Origin: JACVRW01 sp963825345
GTDB lineage: Bacteria; Actinomycetota; Thermoleophilia; Solirubrobacterales; Thermoleophilaceae
NCBI GenBank assembly: GCA_963825345.1
Contig: CAWGSQ010000002.1
Span: forward strand, 248,001 to 312,000
Length of the DNA stretch: 64,000 nt
Reading direction: 5' to 3'
The translations under genes were made by a program, and so were the position numbers. Below are positions 49,666 through 58,358 of the stretch, in pieces (positions within the stretch are counted from its first letter, which is position 1; each line of letters opens with the position of its first letter). Below the pieces are notes generated by a model. The model was not told the DNA's origin, searched no databases, and saw nothing but the letters and a program-made list of their open reading frames with translations.

Positions 49666-50964
49666 CTAGACCGCGCCAGCGACCGACCGCGCGCGAAGGC
49701 TCACCGCGCCGGCCGCCCCCTCCGGCGCCACGAACCGCTCGTCCACCGCCACCCCGGCCACCCAGACGATCTCGCCGTCCGATTCGACCACGGGGAGCGT
49801 GTGGCGCAGCGCGCGCGGGACCTTTCGGTCGGTGAACAGGTCCTGGAGCGACTTCGATCCGCCCAGGCCGGCGGGGCGCATACGGTCGCCGTCGCGCCAG
49901 GCGCGCACGGTGAGCTCGGGGGCGAGGTCGCTCACGGTCACGTCGCCCGGGGCGCCGAGGCGCGCCTCGACCTCCCAGTCGCCGAAGCGTGAACGGCCGG
50001 GCACCGAGAGCGGCACCGGATCGGGCGGGGCGGCGTCCGCCGTGCGGGTGAAGCGGAGCGTGCCGTACTCGGACACCGCACGCAGGCCGCCGCCGAGGTC
50101 GAGCGACTTGCTGCCTCTCTCCCCGAGGGCGAGGATCTCCTCGACCTCGCGCCGGGAGAGCGGCCGCGGGTCGCTTGTGGGCGCCCCCGCCACGCGCTCG
50201 GCGAGCGCTCGAAGCACGAGCCGACGCACGGCCGGGGGGTGCTCGAGCAGCGCCGGCAACAGGATTGCCGGCCCACCTCCGAGCTCCTTCAGTGCCTCGT
50301 CCACCACGGCATCCAGCACCTCCGCCTCATCCCGGAGCTGCCTCGCCGTTTCCGCAATCGTTCGCTCCGCGGCGGGCGCCAGCTCGCGCAGCGCGTCGAC
50401 CACGTCGTGGCGCACACGCGCCCGGGCGAAGCGGCGGTCGGCGTTCGACGGGTCCTCGCGCCACTCGAGCCCGCGCGCCCGCAGGTACTCGCGCACCTCC
50501 TCACGGGTCACGGCGAGCAGCGGCCGCACCAGCCGCCCGCGACGGGGCGACATCCCGTGCAGCGCTCGCGAACCGGGCGAGACTGCGAGGCGATACAGGA
50601 CCGTCTCCGCCTGGTCGGAGGCGGTGTGCGCGGCGGCGTAGTCACCCGCCGCCAGTCCCTCGGCGAGCGAATAACGCGCGTCCCGCGCCCGCTCCTGAAG
50701 GTTCCCCTCAGTGCCCAGCTGCACCCGCTCGACCGTCAACGGGACGCCGAGGTCCGCGGCGAGCTCGCGGACGAACTCCTCGTCCGAGTCCGCATCCCCT
50801 CGAAGCCCGTAGTTCACATGGAGCACCGAGACAGCCGCCCCGAGCCGCACGGCGATGTCGAGCAACGCCACGGAGTCGCCTCCTCCCGACACCATCACGA
50901 GCAGTGGCTCGCCCTTGCGCACGAGGCCGCTCTCGCGCGCTGCCTCAAGCGCCCACTCGCTCAT
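49666..50964 (-). CDS. tilS: tRNA(Ile)-lysidine synthase
   Basis: The 432-residue protein from the ATG at 50964 has the N-type PP-loop LLVMVSGGGDSVALLDIAV, VLHVNYGLRGDADSDEEFV, YAAAHTASDQAETVLYRLA, GMSPRRGRLVRPLLAVTREE, and the EWREDPSNADRRFARARVRH segment that binds tRNA, followed by a C-terminal domain with SKSLQDLFTDRKVPRALRHTLPVV. It adds lysine to C34 of tRNA-Ile(CAU). The start overlaps the stop of the MerR-cyclase gene as ATGA. Confidence 0.93.
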   Translation of the reverse strand: MSEWALEAARESGLVRKGEPLLVMVSGGGDSVALLDIAVRLGAAVSVLHVNYGLRGDADSDEEFVRELAADLGVPLTVERVQLGTEGNLQERARDARYSLAEGLAAGDYAAAHTASDQAETVLYRLAVSPGSRALHGMSPRRGRLVRPLLAVTREEVREYLRARGLEWREDPSNADRRFARARVRHDVVDALRELAPAAERTIAETARQLRDEAEVLDAVVDEALKELGGGPAILLPALLEHPPAVRRLVLRALAERVAGAPTSDPRPLSRREVEEILALGERGSKSLDLGGGLRAVSEYGTLRFTRTADAAPPDPVPLSVPGRSRFGDWEVEARLGAPGDVTVSDLAPELTVRAWRDGDRMRPAGLGGSKSLQDLFTDRKVPRALRHTLPVVESDGEIVWVAGVAVDERFVAPEGAAGAVSLRARSVAGAV

Positions 50965-52172
50965 TCGTCTGGCGGGTCGCGCGGCACCGCGCGGCACAGC
51001 TGCCGCGGCTCGGCGAAGCCCTTCAGCTTCACCTGGCCGATCTCCTCGAAGCTGAGGTGCGGCGAGTCGCGCACCGCGTCCAAGACCGAGTCGGTCACGA
51101 GCACCTCGCCCCCTCGCGCCCGAGCTACCACGCGCGCGGTGAGGTTCACGTCGCGGCCGAAGTAGTCGCCGTCGCGGTAGAGCGTCGTTCCCCAGTGCAC
51201 GCCGATGCGCGGCTCGGGCCGCTCGTCGAACAGGCTCGTGAAACCGACCGCCCAGTCCACGAGCGCGCGGATGTCCTGGCCCACCACCATCACCTCGTCG
51301 CCGATCGTCTTCACCACGCGCGCGTCATCGGGCAGCGTGTTGGTCACACCCTCGACGAAGCGCTCGACCGACGACAGCGCCTCCTCCTCTCCCTCCTCCT
51401 CGGTGAAGCGCGTGTACCCGGCCAGGTCGGCGAACGCGATCGCCACCCGCACCCGCCCGAGATCCACGTCCTCGTCGTCGAGCTCGCTCTCCATGTGTCC
51501 CACCACGTCCTGCTCGACGAAGTGCTGGAGGAAGCGCTGGTGGACGTAGTCCATCATCGGCGACGCCACCGGCAGCAGGTCGCGTGCGAGCTCCCCCATC
51601 TCCTCGGCCATCTGCAGTCCGGGCACCCCCTCGCGGATCAGCGGCTCGTGCACGTACAGGTGGAAGAGCCGCACCTCGGCCTCCGCGATCTGCGCCAGCG
51701 CCTGGCCGTAGACGCGGCAGAGCTGGAGGAAGGCCACGAGCGGGAAGCCGGCACCGAGCACGGCGGAGACGTAGTGCAGCGCCTGGATGTCCTCGTCGCT
51801 GAGCTGCTCGAGCCCGCGGGTGGGCAGCCCGAGGCTCGCCCAGAAGCGCTCGATCAGCGCCGGCTCCAGGTCGGTGAGCTCGGACGCCTCCTTCAACGAG
51901 CGCTCCGCCTGGTCGCCGCCGAAGAGCTCCTCGATATACCCGTAGGCGAGCCGACCCTCCCTGCCAGCCTCCTTGATCTCCTCGAGCTTGTGCCCGCGCT
52001 CTCGCAGCCGCGCCACGATGCGTGCGTGGGCCACCGCGGCGGTGGTCCACTCGCGCTTGCCGTCGACCTCCGGGATCACGCCCTCGCGCGCCCATCGGCG
52101 CAGGGTCTCGGGCGAGACGCCCACGCGCTCGGAGGCTTCCTTGAGAGAAACGCTCTCGGCCACGGCCCGCAT
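50961..52172 (-). CDS. MerR-like HTH fused to class III adenylate cyclase
   Basis: From the ATG at 52172 the protein is 403 residues. Residues 5-70 form a MerR-type DNA-binding domain (VSLKEASERVGVSPETLRRWAREGVIP, ARLRERGHKLEEIKEA). A helical middle region of about 150 residues resembles the regulatory domain found in actinobacterial cyclases. The cyclase domain starts near 240: AIAFADLAGYTRFTEE (first metal Asp), VVKTIGDEVMVVG (second), GRDVNLTARVVARARGGEVLV (Asn/Arg). The protein is soluble. It may tie cAMP formation to DNA binding or use the HTH only as a protein module. Confidence 0.85.
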   Translation of the reverse strand: MRAVAESVSLKEASERVGVSPETLRRWAREGVIPEVDGKREWTTAAVAHARIVARLRERGHKLEEIKEAGREGRLAYGYIEELFGGDQAERSLKEASELTDLEPALIERFWASLGLPTRGLEQLSDEDIQALHYVSAVLGAGFPLVAFLQLCRVYGQALAQIAEAEVRLFHLYVHEPLIREGVPGLQMAEEMGELARDLLPVASPMMDYVHQRFLQHFVEQDVVGHMESELDDEDVDLGRVRVAIAFADLAGYTRFTEEEGEEEALSSVERFVEGVTNTLPDDARVVKTIGDEVMVVGQDIRALVDWAVGFTSLFDERPEPRIGVHWGTTLYRDGDYFGRDVNLTARVVARARGGEVLVTDSVLDAVRDSPHLSFEEIGQVKLKGFAEPRQLCRAVPRDPPDE

Positions 52173-52359
52173 TGTGGCGGTCGAGAGAGCAACGGCGGAG
52201 TGGAAGGGTTCACTCCGCCGCCGCATGCGGGGCACGGCCCGCGTCGTAGGCCGGTGACGGCGAGCCGCCAACCGGTCTCTACAAGAACTTGTGTGCAGTC
52301 TTGCGCGCGCCGGGGCCGCAGTCAAATTAGACTCCCGCGCCAACCCCACTGGAGGATTC

Positions 52360-54369
52360 TTGAACTACTTCGTCACCGGCGCGACCGGCTTCATCGGCAG
52401 ACATCTCGTGGCCGAGCTGCTGAAGCGCGACGGCACGATTCACGCGCTGGTGCGCGAGGGCTCGCGCGGGAAGCTCGACGCACTCGCGCAGCGCCTCGGA
52501 GCTCCCGACGGGAGGATCGTGGCGGTGGCGGGCGACCTCTCGAAGCCCGGTCTCGGCGTGGAGAACTTCGACCAGCCGATCGACCACCTCTTCCACCTGG
52601 CGGCCGTGTACGACATCGAGGCCGACGAGGACGCCTCGGAGCGCGCGAACGTCGAGGGCACGCAGCACGTCGTCGAGTTCGCGAACGCACACGACGTTGC
52701 CCGCTTCCACCACATCAGCTCGATCGCGGTGGCCGGCAACTACGAGGGCATCTTCCAGGAGGACATGTTCGACGAGGGGCAGAAGCTGCCCCACCACTAC
52801 CACCGCACCAAGTACGAGTCGGAGCGGCTCGTGCGCGAGGGAGTTGAGACCAAGACGCTCGTGTTCCGGCCGGGCATCGTGGTCGGGCACTCCGAGACCG
52901 GCGAGATGGACAAGATCGACGGTCCCTACTACTTCTTCAAGCTGCTCCAGAAGCTGCGCCACGCGCTGCCGGAGTGGTTCCCGCTCGCCGGGCCCGAGGG
53001 CGGGCAGACGAACATCGTGCCGGTGGACTTCGTGGCGCGGGCGATGGATCACATCTCCCACCTTCCGGACGGCGAGCTGCCGGGCGACACGTTCCACCTG
53101 GTGAACCCGGAGCCAATGACCGTGGGCCAGACGCTCAACGAGTTCGCGAGGGCGGCGCACGCGCCACAGTTCGCGTTGCGCGTGGACCCGAACATGACGA
53201 ACGCCATTCCGAAGCAGGTGCGCGCGGGCATCAAGGCGCTCCCGATGGTCAAGCGGATCCGCAACCAGCTCTACCACGACATCGGAGTGCCGCCGGCCGC
53301 GATGGAGAACCGCGACTTCCGCGCGAAGTTCGACGCCCGCGACAGCCAGCGCGCGCTGAGCGGCACGGGCATCGCGGTGCCTCCGCTGTCCACCTACGCG
53401 CCGCGCCTGTGGGACTACTGGGAGCGCAACCTCGACCCGGACCTGTTCCGCGACCGCTCGCTCGCCAGCGTGGTCAAGGACAAGCGCGTCCTGATCACCG
53501 GCGCCTCGAGCGGCATCGGCCTCGAGACCGCGGTGAAGGTCGGCGAGGCCGGGGGCATCGTGCTGCTCGTCTCGCGCACGCGCGAGAAGCTCGAGGAGGT
53601 GGCGAAGCAGGTCGAGGAACTCGGCGGTACGGCGCACGTTCACCCCGCGGACCTCTCGGACCTCGAGGACGTCGACCGGCTTGCCGCCGAGGTACTCGAG
53701 CAGCACGGCGGCGTGGACGTGCTCGTGAACAACGCGGGCCGCTCGATCCGTCGCTCGGTCGAGCGCTCGTACGACCGCTTCCACGACTACGAGCGCACGA
53801 TGCAGCTGAACTACTTCGGCGCGCTGAAGCTGATCCTGGCGTTCATGCCGGGGATGCGCGAGCGCAAGTCAGGCCACATCATCAACGTGAGCTCGATCGG
53901 GGTGCAGACGAACACGCCGCGCTTCTCCGCGTACGTGGCGTCGAAGTCGGCGCTCGACGCCTTCTCGCGCTGCACGGCCCCGGAGGTCGTGGCCGACAAC
54001 GTGAAGTTCACCACCGTGTACATGCCGCTCGTGCGCACGCCGATGATCGCGCCGACCGACATCTACAAGGCCTTCCCGACGCTCACGCCTGACGAGGCCG
54101 CGCTGATGCTCTGCGACGCGATGATCGACAAGCCGAAGCGCATGGCCTCCAGGCTCGGCACCTTCGGCGAGATCCTCTACTCGATCTCGCCGAAGACGGT
54201 CGACATCGTCCTCAACCAGGCCTACAACCTGTTCCCGGACTCGAGCGCCGCGAAAAAGAAGGGCAAGGACGAGAAGAAGCCGCTGCCGGCGGGTGACAAG
54301 AAGGACGACGGGGAGATGTCAACGGAGGCGGTGGCCATGGCCTACCTGCTCCGTGGAGTGCACTTCTAG
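52360..54369 (+). CDS. Two-domain SDR fusion, AcrA1-like fatty acyl reductase
   Basis: The TTG at 52360 has a GGAGGA site, giving 669 residues. The N-terminal half is an extended/atypical SDR: YFVTGATGFIGRHLVAELL, FHLAAVYDIEADED, and catalytic YHRTKYESE. The C-terminal half (from about residue 370) is a classical SDR: RVLITGASSGIGLETAVK, VLVNNAGRSIRRSV, INVSSIGVQTNTPRFS, YVASKSALDAFSR. This order matches Mycobacterium tuberculosis AcrA1 (Rv3391), proposed to reduce fatty acyl-CoA to aldehyde/alcohol for wax esters. The C-terminus is Lys-rich (AAKKKGKDEKKPLPAGDKK). It converges on the beta-propeller gene with a 4-nt overlap. Confidence 0.88.
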   Translation: MNYFVTGATGFIGRHLVAELLKRDGTIHALVREGSRGKLDALAQRLGAPDGRIVAVAGDLSKPGLGVENFDQPIDHLFHLAAVYDIEADEDASERANVEGTQHVVEFANAHDVARFHHISSIAVAGNYEGIFQEDMFDEGQKLPHHYHRTKYESERLVREGVETKTLVFRPGIVVGHSETGEMDKIDGPYYFFKLLQKLRHALPEWFPLAGPEGGQTNIVPVDFVARAMDHISHLPDGELPGDTFHLVNPEPMTVGQTLNEFARAAHAPQFALRVDPNMTNAIPKQVRAGIKALPMVKRIRNQLYHDIGVPPAAMENRDFRAKFDARDSQRALSGTGIAVPPLSTYAPRLWDYWERNLDPDLFRDRSLASVVKDKRVLITGASSGIGLETAVKVGEAGGIVLLVSRTREKLEEVAKQVEELGGTAHVHPADLSDLEDVDRLAAEVLEQHGGVDVLVNNAGRSIRRSVERSYDRFHDYERTMQLNYFGALKLILAFMPGMRERKSGHIINVSSIGVQTNTPRFSAYVASKSALDAFSRCTAPEVVADNVKFTTVYMPLVRTPMIAPTDIYKAFPTLTPDEAALMLCDAMIDKPKRMASRLGTFGEILYSISPKTVDIVLNQAYNLFPDSSAAKKKGKDEKKPLPAGDKKDDGEMSTEAVAMAYLLRGVHF

Positions 54370-55979
54370 CGGCGCGGGCGCGCGCGGTGGCGCAACTTCT
54401 TTGCGGCCTTTGCCGTGAGGCGCAGCCGAGTGGGCCGCGAGCGGTTTCCGACCGCGTCGACCGCGACGGCCTCGGCGCGGTAGCGCACGCGGCGGCCGCG
54501 CTTCGATGCGCGCGCCCGGCCGGCCACCGTGAGGCGGTTCTTCCCTGCCACGCCGTTCTGGCGCAGCACGCGGATCGAGCGCCAGCGCTTGCCCTTCTTC
54601 TGCTGCAGGTAGATCGTCACGCGCGCCGGCTCTGAGAGCCGGTAGGTGATCGTCGAGCCGCGCACCCTGAGCCCGCTGATCACCGGGCGGATCGAGTCGA
54701 TCGTGAGCGGCGCGCCGGCCACGCCGGAGGCGCCGTGCGGGTCGCTCGCGCGCACGTGCGGGGTGAAGGTGGTGGTCCCGCTGTACGTGTGGGTGATTGA
54801 TGGGCTCGTGCCCCCGTCCGTCTCGAAGCTGCCGTTGCCGTCGAGGTCCCAGGCGTAGCGGAGCTGGAGCCCCTCCGGGTCGCTCGAGCCGGACGCGTCG
54901 AGGCTCACCTGCCGTCCGCCGGCCACCCTGGCCGGCGAAACCGCCAGCGCGGCCACGGGCTCGCGGTTGGCCACCACGGCCACACCCAGGGGGTTGTTGA
55001 AGAGCTGGCGGTCCTGGCGCAGGACGCTCTGTCCCCCGTCCGGCAGGTCGACGGACACTAGCCCGCCCTCCATGTCGTCCAAGGTGAAGTCGCTCACCAC
55101 CACGTCGCCGTCCGGCGTGAGCGCCGGGCGCTGCGGGAGCACCAGCCGGTCGGTCCCGCTGTTCGTGGTCTCCGCGTCCTGCACGCCCGTGTCCGGGTTC
55201 ACCGCCACGAGCGCGGTCCCGCCGTTCTGGTTCACCAGCAGGATGCGCCCGCCGGGCTCCACGGTCACTCCAAGTGGGTTGCGAAACAGGTTGCCCCACT
55301 GCGCGGCGTTGCGCGACAGGATCGACTGGCCCTTCGTGACCGGGTCCACCTTCACGAGCGCGCCGAAGTCATGGGTGCAGTTGATGACGGTCGAGCCGTC
55401 GGCGTAGTCGCCGTAGTCGGTCACCAGCACCGAGCCGTTCGGATGGACGGCGATGCCGAACGGGTAGCAGAGCTGCCCGCCCTGGGTCACGAGCGTCTGC
55501 GCGCCCGTGGCCGGGTCCACGCTCACCACGCCCGGCTGACCGATCGTCCCCACGTTCTCGATCACGTAGATGAGACCGCCCGGCGCGATCGCGAGGCCGG
55601 CCGGATCCACGAGCAGGTTGCCCGAGGTCACGAGCGACTGCCGGCCGGTCACCGGGTCCACCCGGATGATGCGCCCGTCCGCTGCACGATCCGAGGGCGT
55701 GGCGTACGCACCCATGTCGGCCACGAGCAGGCTGCCGTCCGCGGCCACCGCGACGTCGTACGGATGCCGGAACAGATCGCCCTGCGCCCCATTGCGCGAG
55801 ATCTCCGTGAGTGAGCCGGTGGCGGGGTTCGCCCGGAGGACCACCGGCGAGGCCGCTGACTGCTTCGTGACCACCGAGTTGGCGACGTACGCAACCCAGG
55901 GGTCACCCGGCGCGGCGAGAGCCGATCCGGGCAGGAGTAGTAGGGCCAGCGCCGCTAGCAGGACGGCAGGTTTTTGCAT
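54366..55979 (-). CDS. Secreted NHL-type beta-propeller protein with PKD domain
   Basis: The 537-residue product begins with a signal peptide (KPAVLLAALALLLLPGSALA). Residues about 45-330 hold six or seven propeller blades, each with a phrase such as DLFRHPYDVAVAADGSLLVA and QLCYPFGIAVHPNGSVLVTD and GRIIRVDPVTGRQSLV. A PKD-like domain follows (VSLDASGSSDPEGLQLRYAW, ITHTYSGTTTFTPHV), then a strand-rich C-terminal domain ending in basic residues (AAKKLRHRARPRR), a pattern for holding onto the wall. No catalytic residues. The ATG at 55979 has a GAGAG site; GCCGATATTT lies about 9 nt upstream of that. Confidence 0.8.
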   Translation of the reverse strand: MQKPAVLLAALALLLLPGSALAAPGDPWVAYVANSVVTKQSAASPVVLRANPATGSLTEISRNGAQGDLFRHPYDVAVAADGSLLVADMGAYATPSDRAADGRIIRVDPVTGRQSLVTSGNLLVDPAGLAIAPGGLIYVIENVGTIGQPGVVSVDPATGAQTLVTQGGQLCYPFGIAVHPNGSVLVTDYGDYADGSTVINCTHDFGALVKVDPVTKGQSILSRNAAQWGNLFRNPLGVTVEPGGRILLVNQNGGTALVAVNPDTGVQDAETTNSGTDRLVLPQRPALTPDGDVVVSDFTLDDMEGGLVSVDLPDGGQSVLRQDRQLFNNPLGVAVVANREPVAALAVSPARVAGGRQVSLDASGSSDPEGLQLRYAWDLDGNGSFETDGGTSPSITHTYSGTTTFTPHVRASDPHGASGVAGAPLTIDSIRPVISGLRVRGSTITYRLSEPARVTIYLQQKKGKRWRSIRVLRQNGVAGKNRLTVAGRARASKRGRRVRYRAEAVAVDAVGNRSRPTRLRLTAKAAKKLRHRARPRR

Positions 55980-56007
55980 CTCTCTCAAATATCGGCCGAT
56001 TTGACCC

Positions 56008-56937
56008 TTAGATGAAGGCGGGGCCTCGACGTACGAGGTTCGCGTACAACGCCTGCTGGATCTCAGCGCGGACGCGTTCGGAGAGTTCGAGCACCAGCGC
56101 GCGGTCCTCGGCGGCTTCAGGCCCGTATGACGCGGTCTCGATCGGCTCGAGAAACTCGATGCGCCACTTCGACGGCAGCGGCACGATTCCGAGCGGCCCG
56201 AGCCACGGGAACGTCGGCGTGAGGGGGAAGAAGGGGGCGCCCAGCATGCGGGCCAGTGGCGGGATGTCGCCGAGCTTCGGATAGATCTCCTCGCTGCCGA
56301 CCACCGCCACGGGAACGATCGGCGCGCGGGCGCGCAGCGCGATCTCCACGAAGCCGCCGCGGCCGAAGCGTTGGAGCCGGTAGCGCTCCGAGAAGGCCTT
56401 GCCCGTGCCCTTCACACCCTCGGGGAAGACCGCCACCAGCTGATCCTGCTCAAGTAGCCGAAGCGCATTGAACGGCGACGCCACCACGCCCCCGACCTTG
56501 CGAATCCCTCCGGAGACCCACGGGAGGTCGAACGCCCAGTCGAGCACTAGGAAGCGCGGGTGGCGCGGCAGCGGGTGCTCGCGCAGGAGGGCCATCGAGA
56601 TCATCGTGGCGTCCCAGGGCAGGATGCCCGCGTGGTTGGAGGTGAGGAGCACGCGTCCGTGCGCCGGCACGCGCTCGGCCCCCTCGACCTTCACCCTCCA
56701 CCACGACTCGTACAGGAACGCGAAGAACGGCTCCACGAGCTCGGCGAAGTCCTCGTCGAAGCCCCACTCGTCCTCCGAGTAGTCGCCGTCCATCCTGTCG
56801 AGGATCCGCTCCACGGTCTCGCGCGCGTCGCGCGGGAGCGCGCTGGCGCCGCGGGTGATCGCCTCCGGCAGCTCGAGCCCGGAGTCGAGCCCGGCCCGTA
56901 GCCGGCGCATGAACGCGATCGCCGTGCCCTGGTTCAC
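56008..56937 (-). CDS. Lysophospholipid acyltransferase-like protein (PlsC superfamily)
   Basis: The 309-residue protein has an acyltransferase core: LLTSNHAGILPWDATMISMAL, where the catalytic His and Asp are six residues apart as in the MGAT-like subgroup rather than four, then FPEGVKGTGK (glycerol-phosphate site) and ALRARAPIVPVAVVGSEE. It would move an acyl chain to a lyso-lipid or glycerol acceptor at the membrane. The N-terminal 80 residues are helical and acidic. The gene order with the epimerase-like gene is reminiscent of M. tuberculosis Rv0501-Rv0502. Confidence 0.83.
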   Translation of the reverse strand: MNQGTAIAFMRRLRAGLDSGLELPEAITRGASALPRDARETVERILDRMDGDYSEDEWGFDEDFAELVEPFFAFLYESWWRVKVEGAERVPAHGRVLLTSNHAGILPWDATMISMALLREHPLPRHPRFLVLDWAFDLPWVSGGIRKVGGVVASPFNALRLLEQDQLVAVFPEGVKGTGKAFSERYRLQRFGRGGFVEIALRARAPIVPVAVVGSEEIYPKLGDIPPLARMLGAPFFPLTPTFPWLGPLGIVPLPSKWRIEFLEPIETASYGPEAAEDRALVLELSERVRAEIQQALYANLVRRGPAFI

Positions 56938-57893
56938 GCGGCGGCCCTCGCGTGCCCGGCCCAGCCCTCCACCGCGTCGACCGTCGAGTGCCGTGGCGTG
57001 TATCCCACCTCGTCGGTGAGCCTGCGCGTATCCACGCCGCGCCCGTAGCGGAGCAGCCTCTCGAAGTCCTCCGACTGGGTGTCGAGGCCGAGCCTATGGC
57101 CGGTCGAGGTGACCGCCCCGAACAGCGGCGCGGCAATCGGCAGCGCCCGCTTGCCGGCCAGCCGGATCATCCGGTTCAGGCCGATCGTGCCGGGGCCGGC
57201 CACGTTCACCGCACCCCGCACCGGGTTGCGCACGGCGGCGACGATCGCCTCGAGCGCGTCGTCGATGTGCACGAGCTGGATGCGCGGATCAAAGCCCATG
57301 AAGGTGGGGCAGACCGGCTGCGAGAGGTAGCGCGTGATCTGCGTGCGCAAGCGCGGGCCGATCGCCGGCTGGTAGCGGAGCATCGTGCAGTCCACGCCCT
57401 CGTGCCTGCGCGAGTAGGTCTCGAAGTAGTTCTCGATCTCGGCGACGTCGCGCTGGAAGCGCGTCCTCAGCGGGAACAGGCGCGTCATCTCCTCCTTGAA
57501 GAACTGGGGTGCCTGTGGCTCTGCTCCGTAGACGCCGGCCGACCCGCGCACGACGATCGTGCGGAGAGTCGTCACCCGCTCGCACGCCGCGAGCAGCTGG
57601 AGCGTGCCGATCACGTTGATGTCGTGCATCGCGCGCGCCGACATCCCGGGTCCGGGCTGACGGACGATCTGCTCGTGCACGATCGTGTCCACCCCGGTGG
57701 GCGGGATCATCCGCCCGATCTCCGGATCGCGGATGTCCGCATCGATGAACTCCATCTGCTGGAGCGGGAGCTTGGGGCGCCGCGTGTCGAGCCCGGCGAC
57801 GTACTCCACGTCGGGATCGCGCTCCAGCTGAGCGGCGAGGAGGCTGCCCACGTGGCTGCCCACGCCGGTGATCAGCACCCGGCGGCCAGCCAC
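56934..57893 (-). CDS. NAD-dependent epimerase/dehydratase-like protein
   Basis: A 319-residue extended SDR with an altered glycine motif, ITGVGSHVGSLLAAQLE. DTRRPKL lies after the second strand, VVRGSAGVYGAEPQAP carries the Ser strand, and the usual YxxxK is not clear (NYFETYSRRHEG is the nearest), so catalysis may be changed. FDPRIQLVHIDDALEAIVAAV is the typical late motif. The GTG start is coupled to the upstream stop as TAGTG. Together with the overlapping acyltransferase gene it resembles the galE2-Rv0502 pair of M. tuberculosis; the substrate is unknown. Confidence 0.83.
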   Translation of the reverse strand: MAGRRVLITGVGSHVGSLLAAQLERDPDVEYVAGLDTRRPKLPLQQMEFIDADIRDPEIGRMIPPTGVDTIVHEQIVRQPGPGMSARAMHDINVIGTLQLLAACERVTTLRTIVVRGSAGVYGAEPQAPQFFKEEMTRLFPLRTRFQRDVAEIENYFETYSRRHEGVDCTMLRYQPAIGPRLRTQITRYLSQPVCPTFMGFDPRIQLVHIDDALEAIVAAVRNPVRGAVNVAGPGTIGLNRMIRLAGKRALPIAAPLFGAVTSTGHRLGLDTQSEDFERLLRYGRGVDTRRLTDEVGYTPRHSTVDAVEGWAGHARAAA

Positions 57894-58315
57894 TACGAGG
57901 CGCGCTTGGAGGACGACTTCGCGCGCGTGGAGGAGGTCTTCGCGGGCGCGCGCTTCGAGGAGGTCTTCGCGGGCGCCTTCGCGCGCGCGCGCGTCTTGGA
58001 GGCGCCCCGGGAGCCAGCCCGCTTGGCCGGCAGCCGCTCCTCGAGCTCGTCGAGCCTGCGGCCGATCGCGCGCAGCTCCGCCTTCAGCTCCTTCATGTCG
58101 TCGGACGTGGCCGGGCGCCGGCCCTCGATCACATCCGCCACCGAGCGCCGTCCGCGCGAAAGGCGCTCCTCGGCACCCTTGCGAAGGTCCTCGACCGACT
58201 CGACGAGATCGTCGAGCGCGCCCTGGGCCGCCGAGCGGCTGCGCTCGGCCGAGCCGAGCGTGGCCTCGACCGTCTTCTCGACGGCGTCGCGGAGGTTTGT
58301 CGGAGACTTGGCCAT
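57893..58315 (-). CDS. Coiled-coil protein with Lys/Ala/Ser-rich basic tail
   Basis: The 140-residue protein has an N-terminal helical part (LRDAVEKTVEATLGSAERSR, ALDDLVESVEDLRKGAEERL), a coiled coil (DMKELKAELRAIGRRLDELE) and a basic low-complexity tail of about 45 residues with AKAPAKTSSKRAPAKTSSTR-type repeats. The layout is that of phasin-like or histone-tail-like proteins such as PhaF; binding to polyester granules or DNA is possible. The stop overlaps the epimerase-like start by 1 nt. Confidence 0.65.
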   Translation of the reverse strand: MAKSPTNLRDAVEKTVEATLGSAERSRSAAQGALDDLVESVEDLRKGAEERLSRGRRSVADVIEGRRPATSDDMKELKAELRAIGRRLDELEERLPAKRAGSRGASKTRARAKAPAKTSSKRAPAKTSSTRAKSSSKRAS

Positions 58316-58358
58316 AACTGGCCTGGAGGTTATCCAGCCCCCACTACTGTGCGCCCCC

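Noticed and set aside
50175..52847. 890-codon plus-strand open frame
   Set aside because: Opposite tilS and the MerR-cyclase gene, both with full motif sets. It also runs into the reductase gene out of frame.
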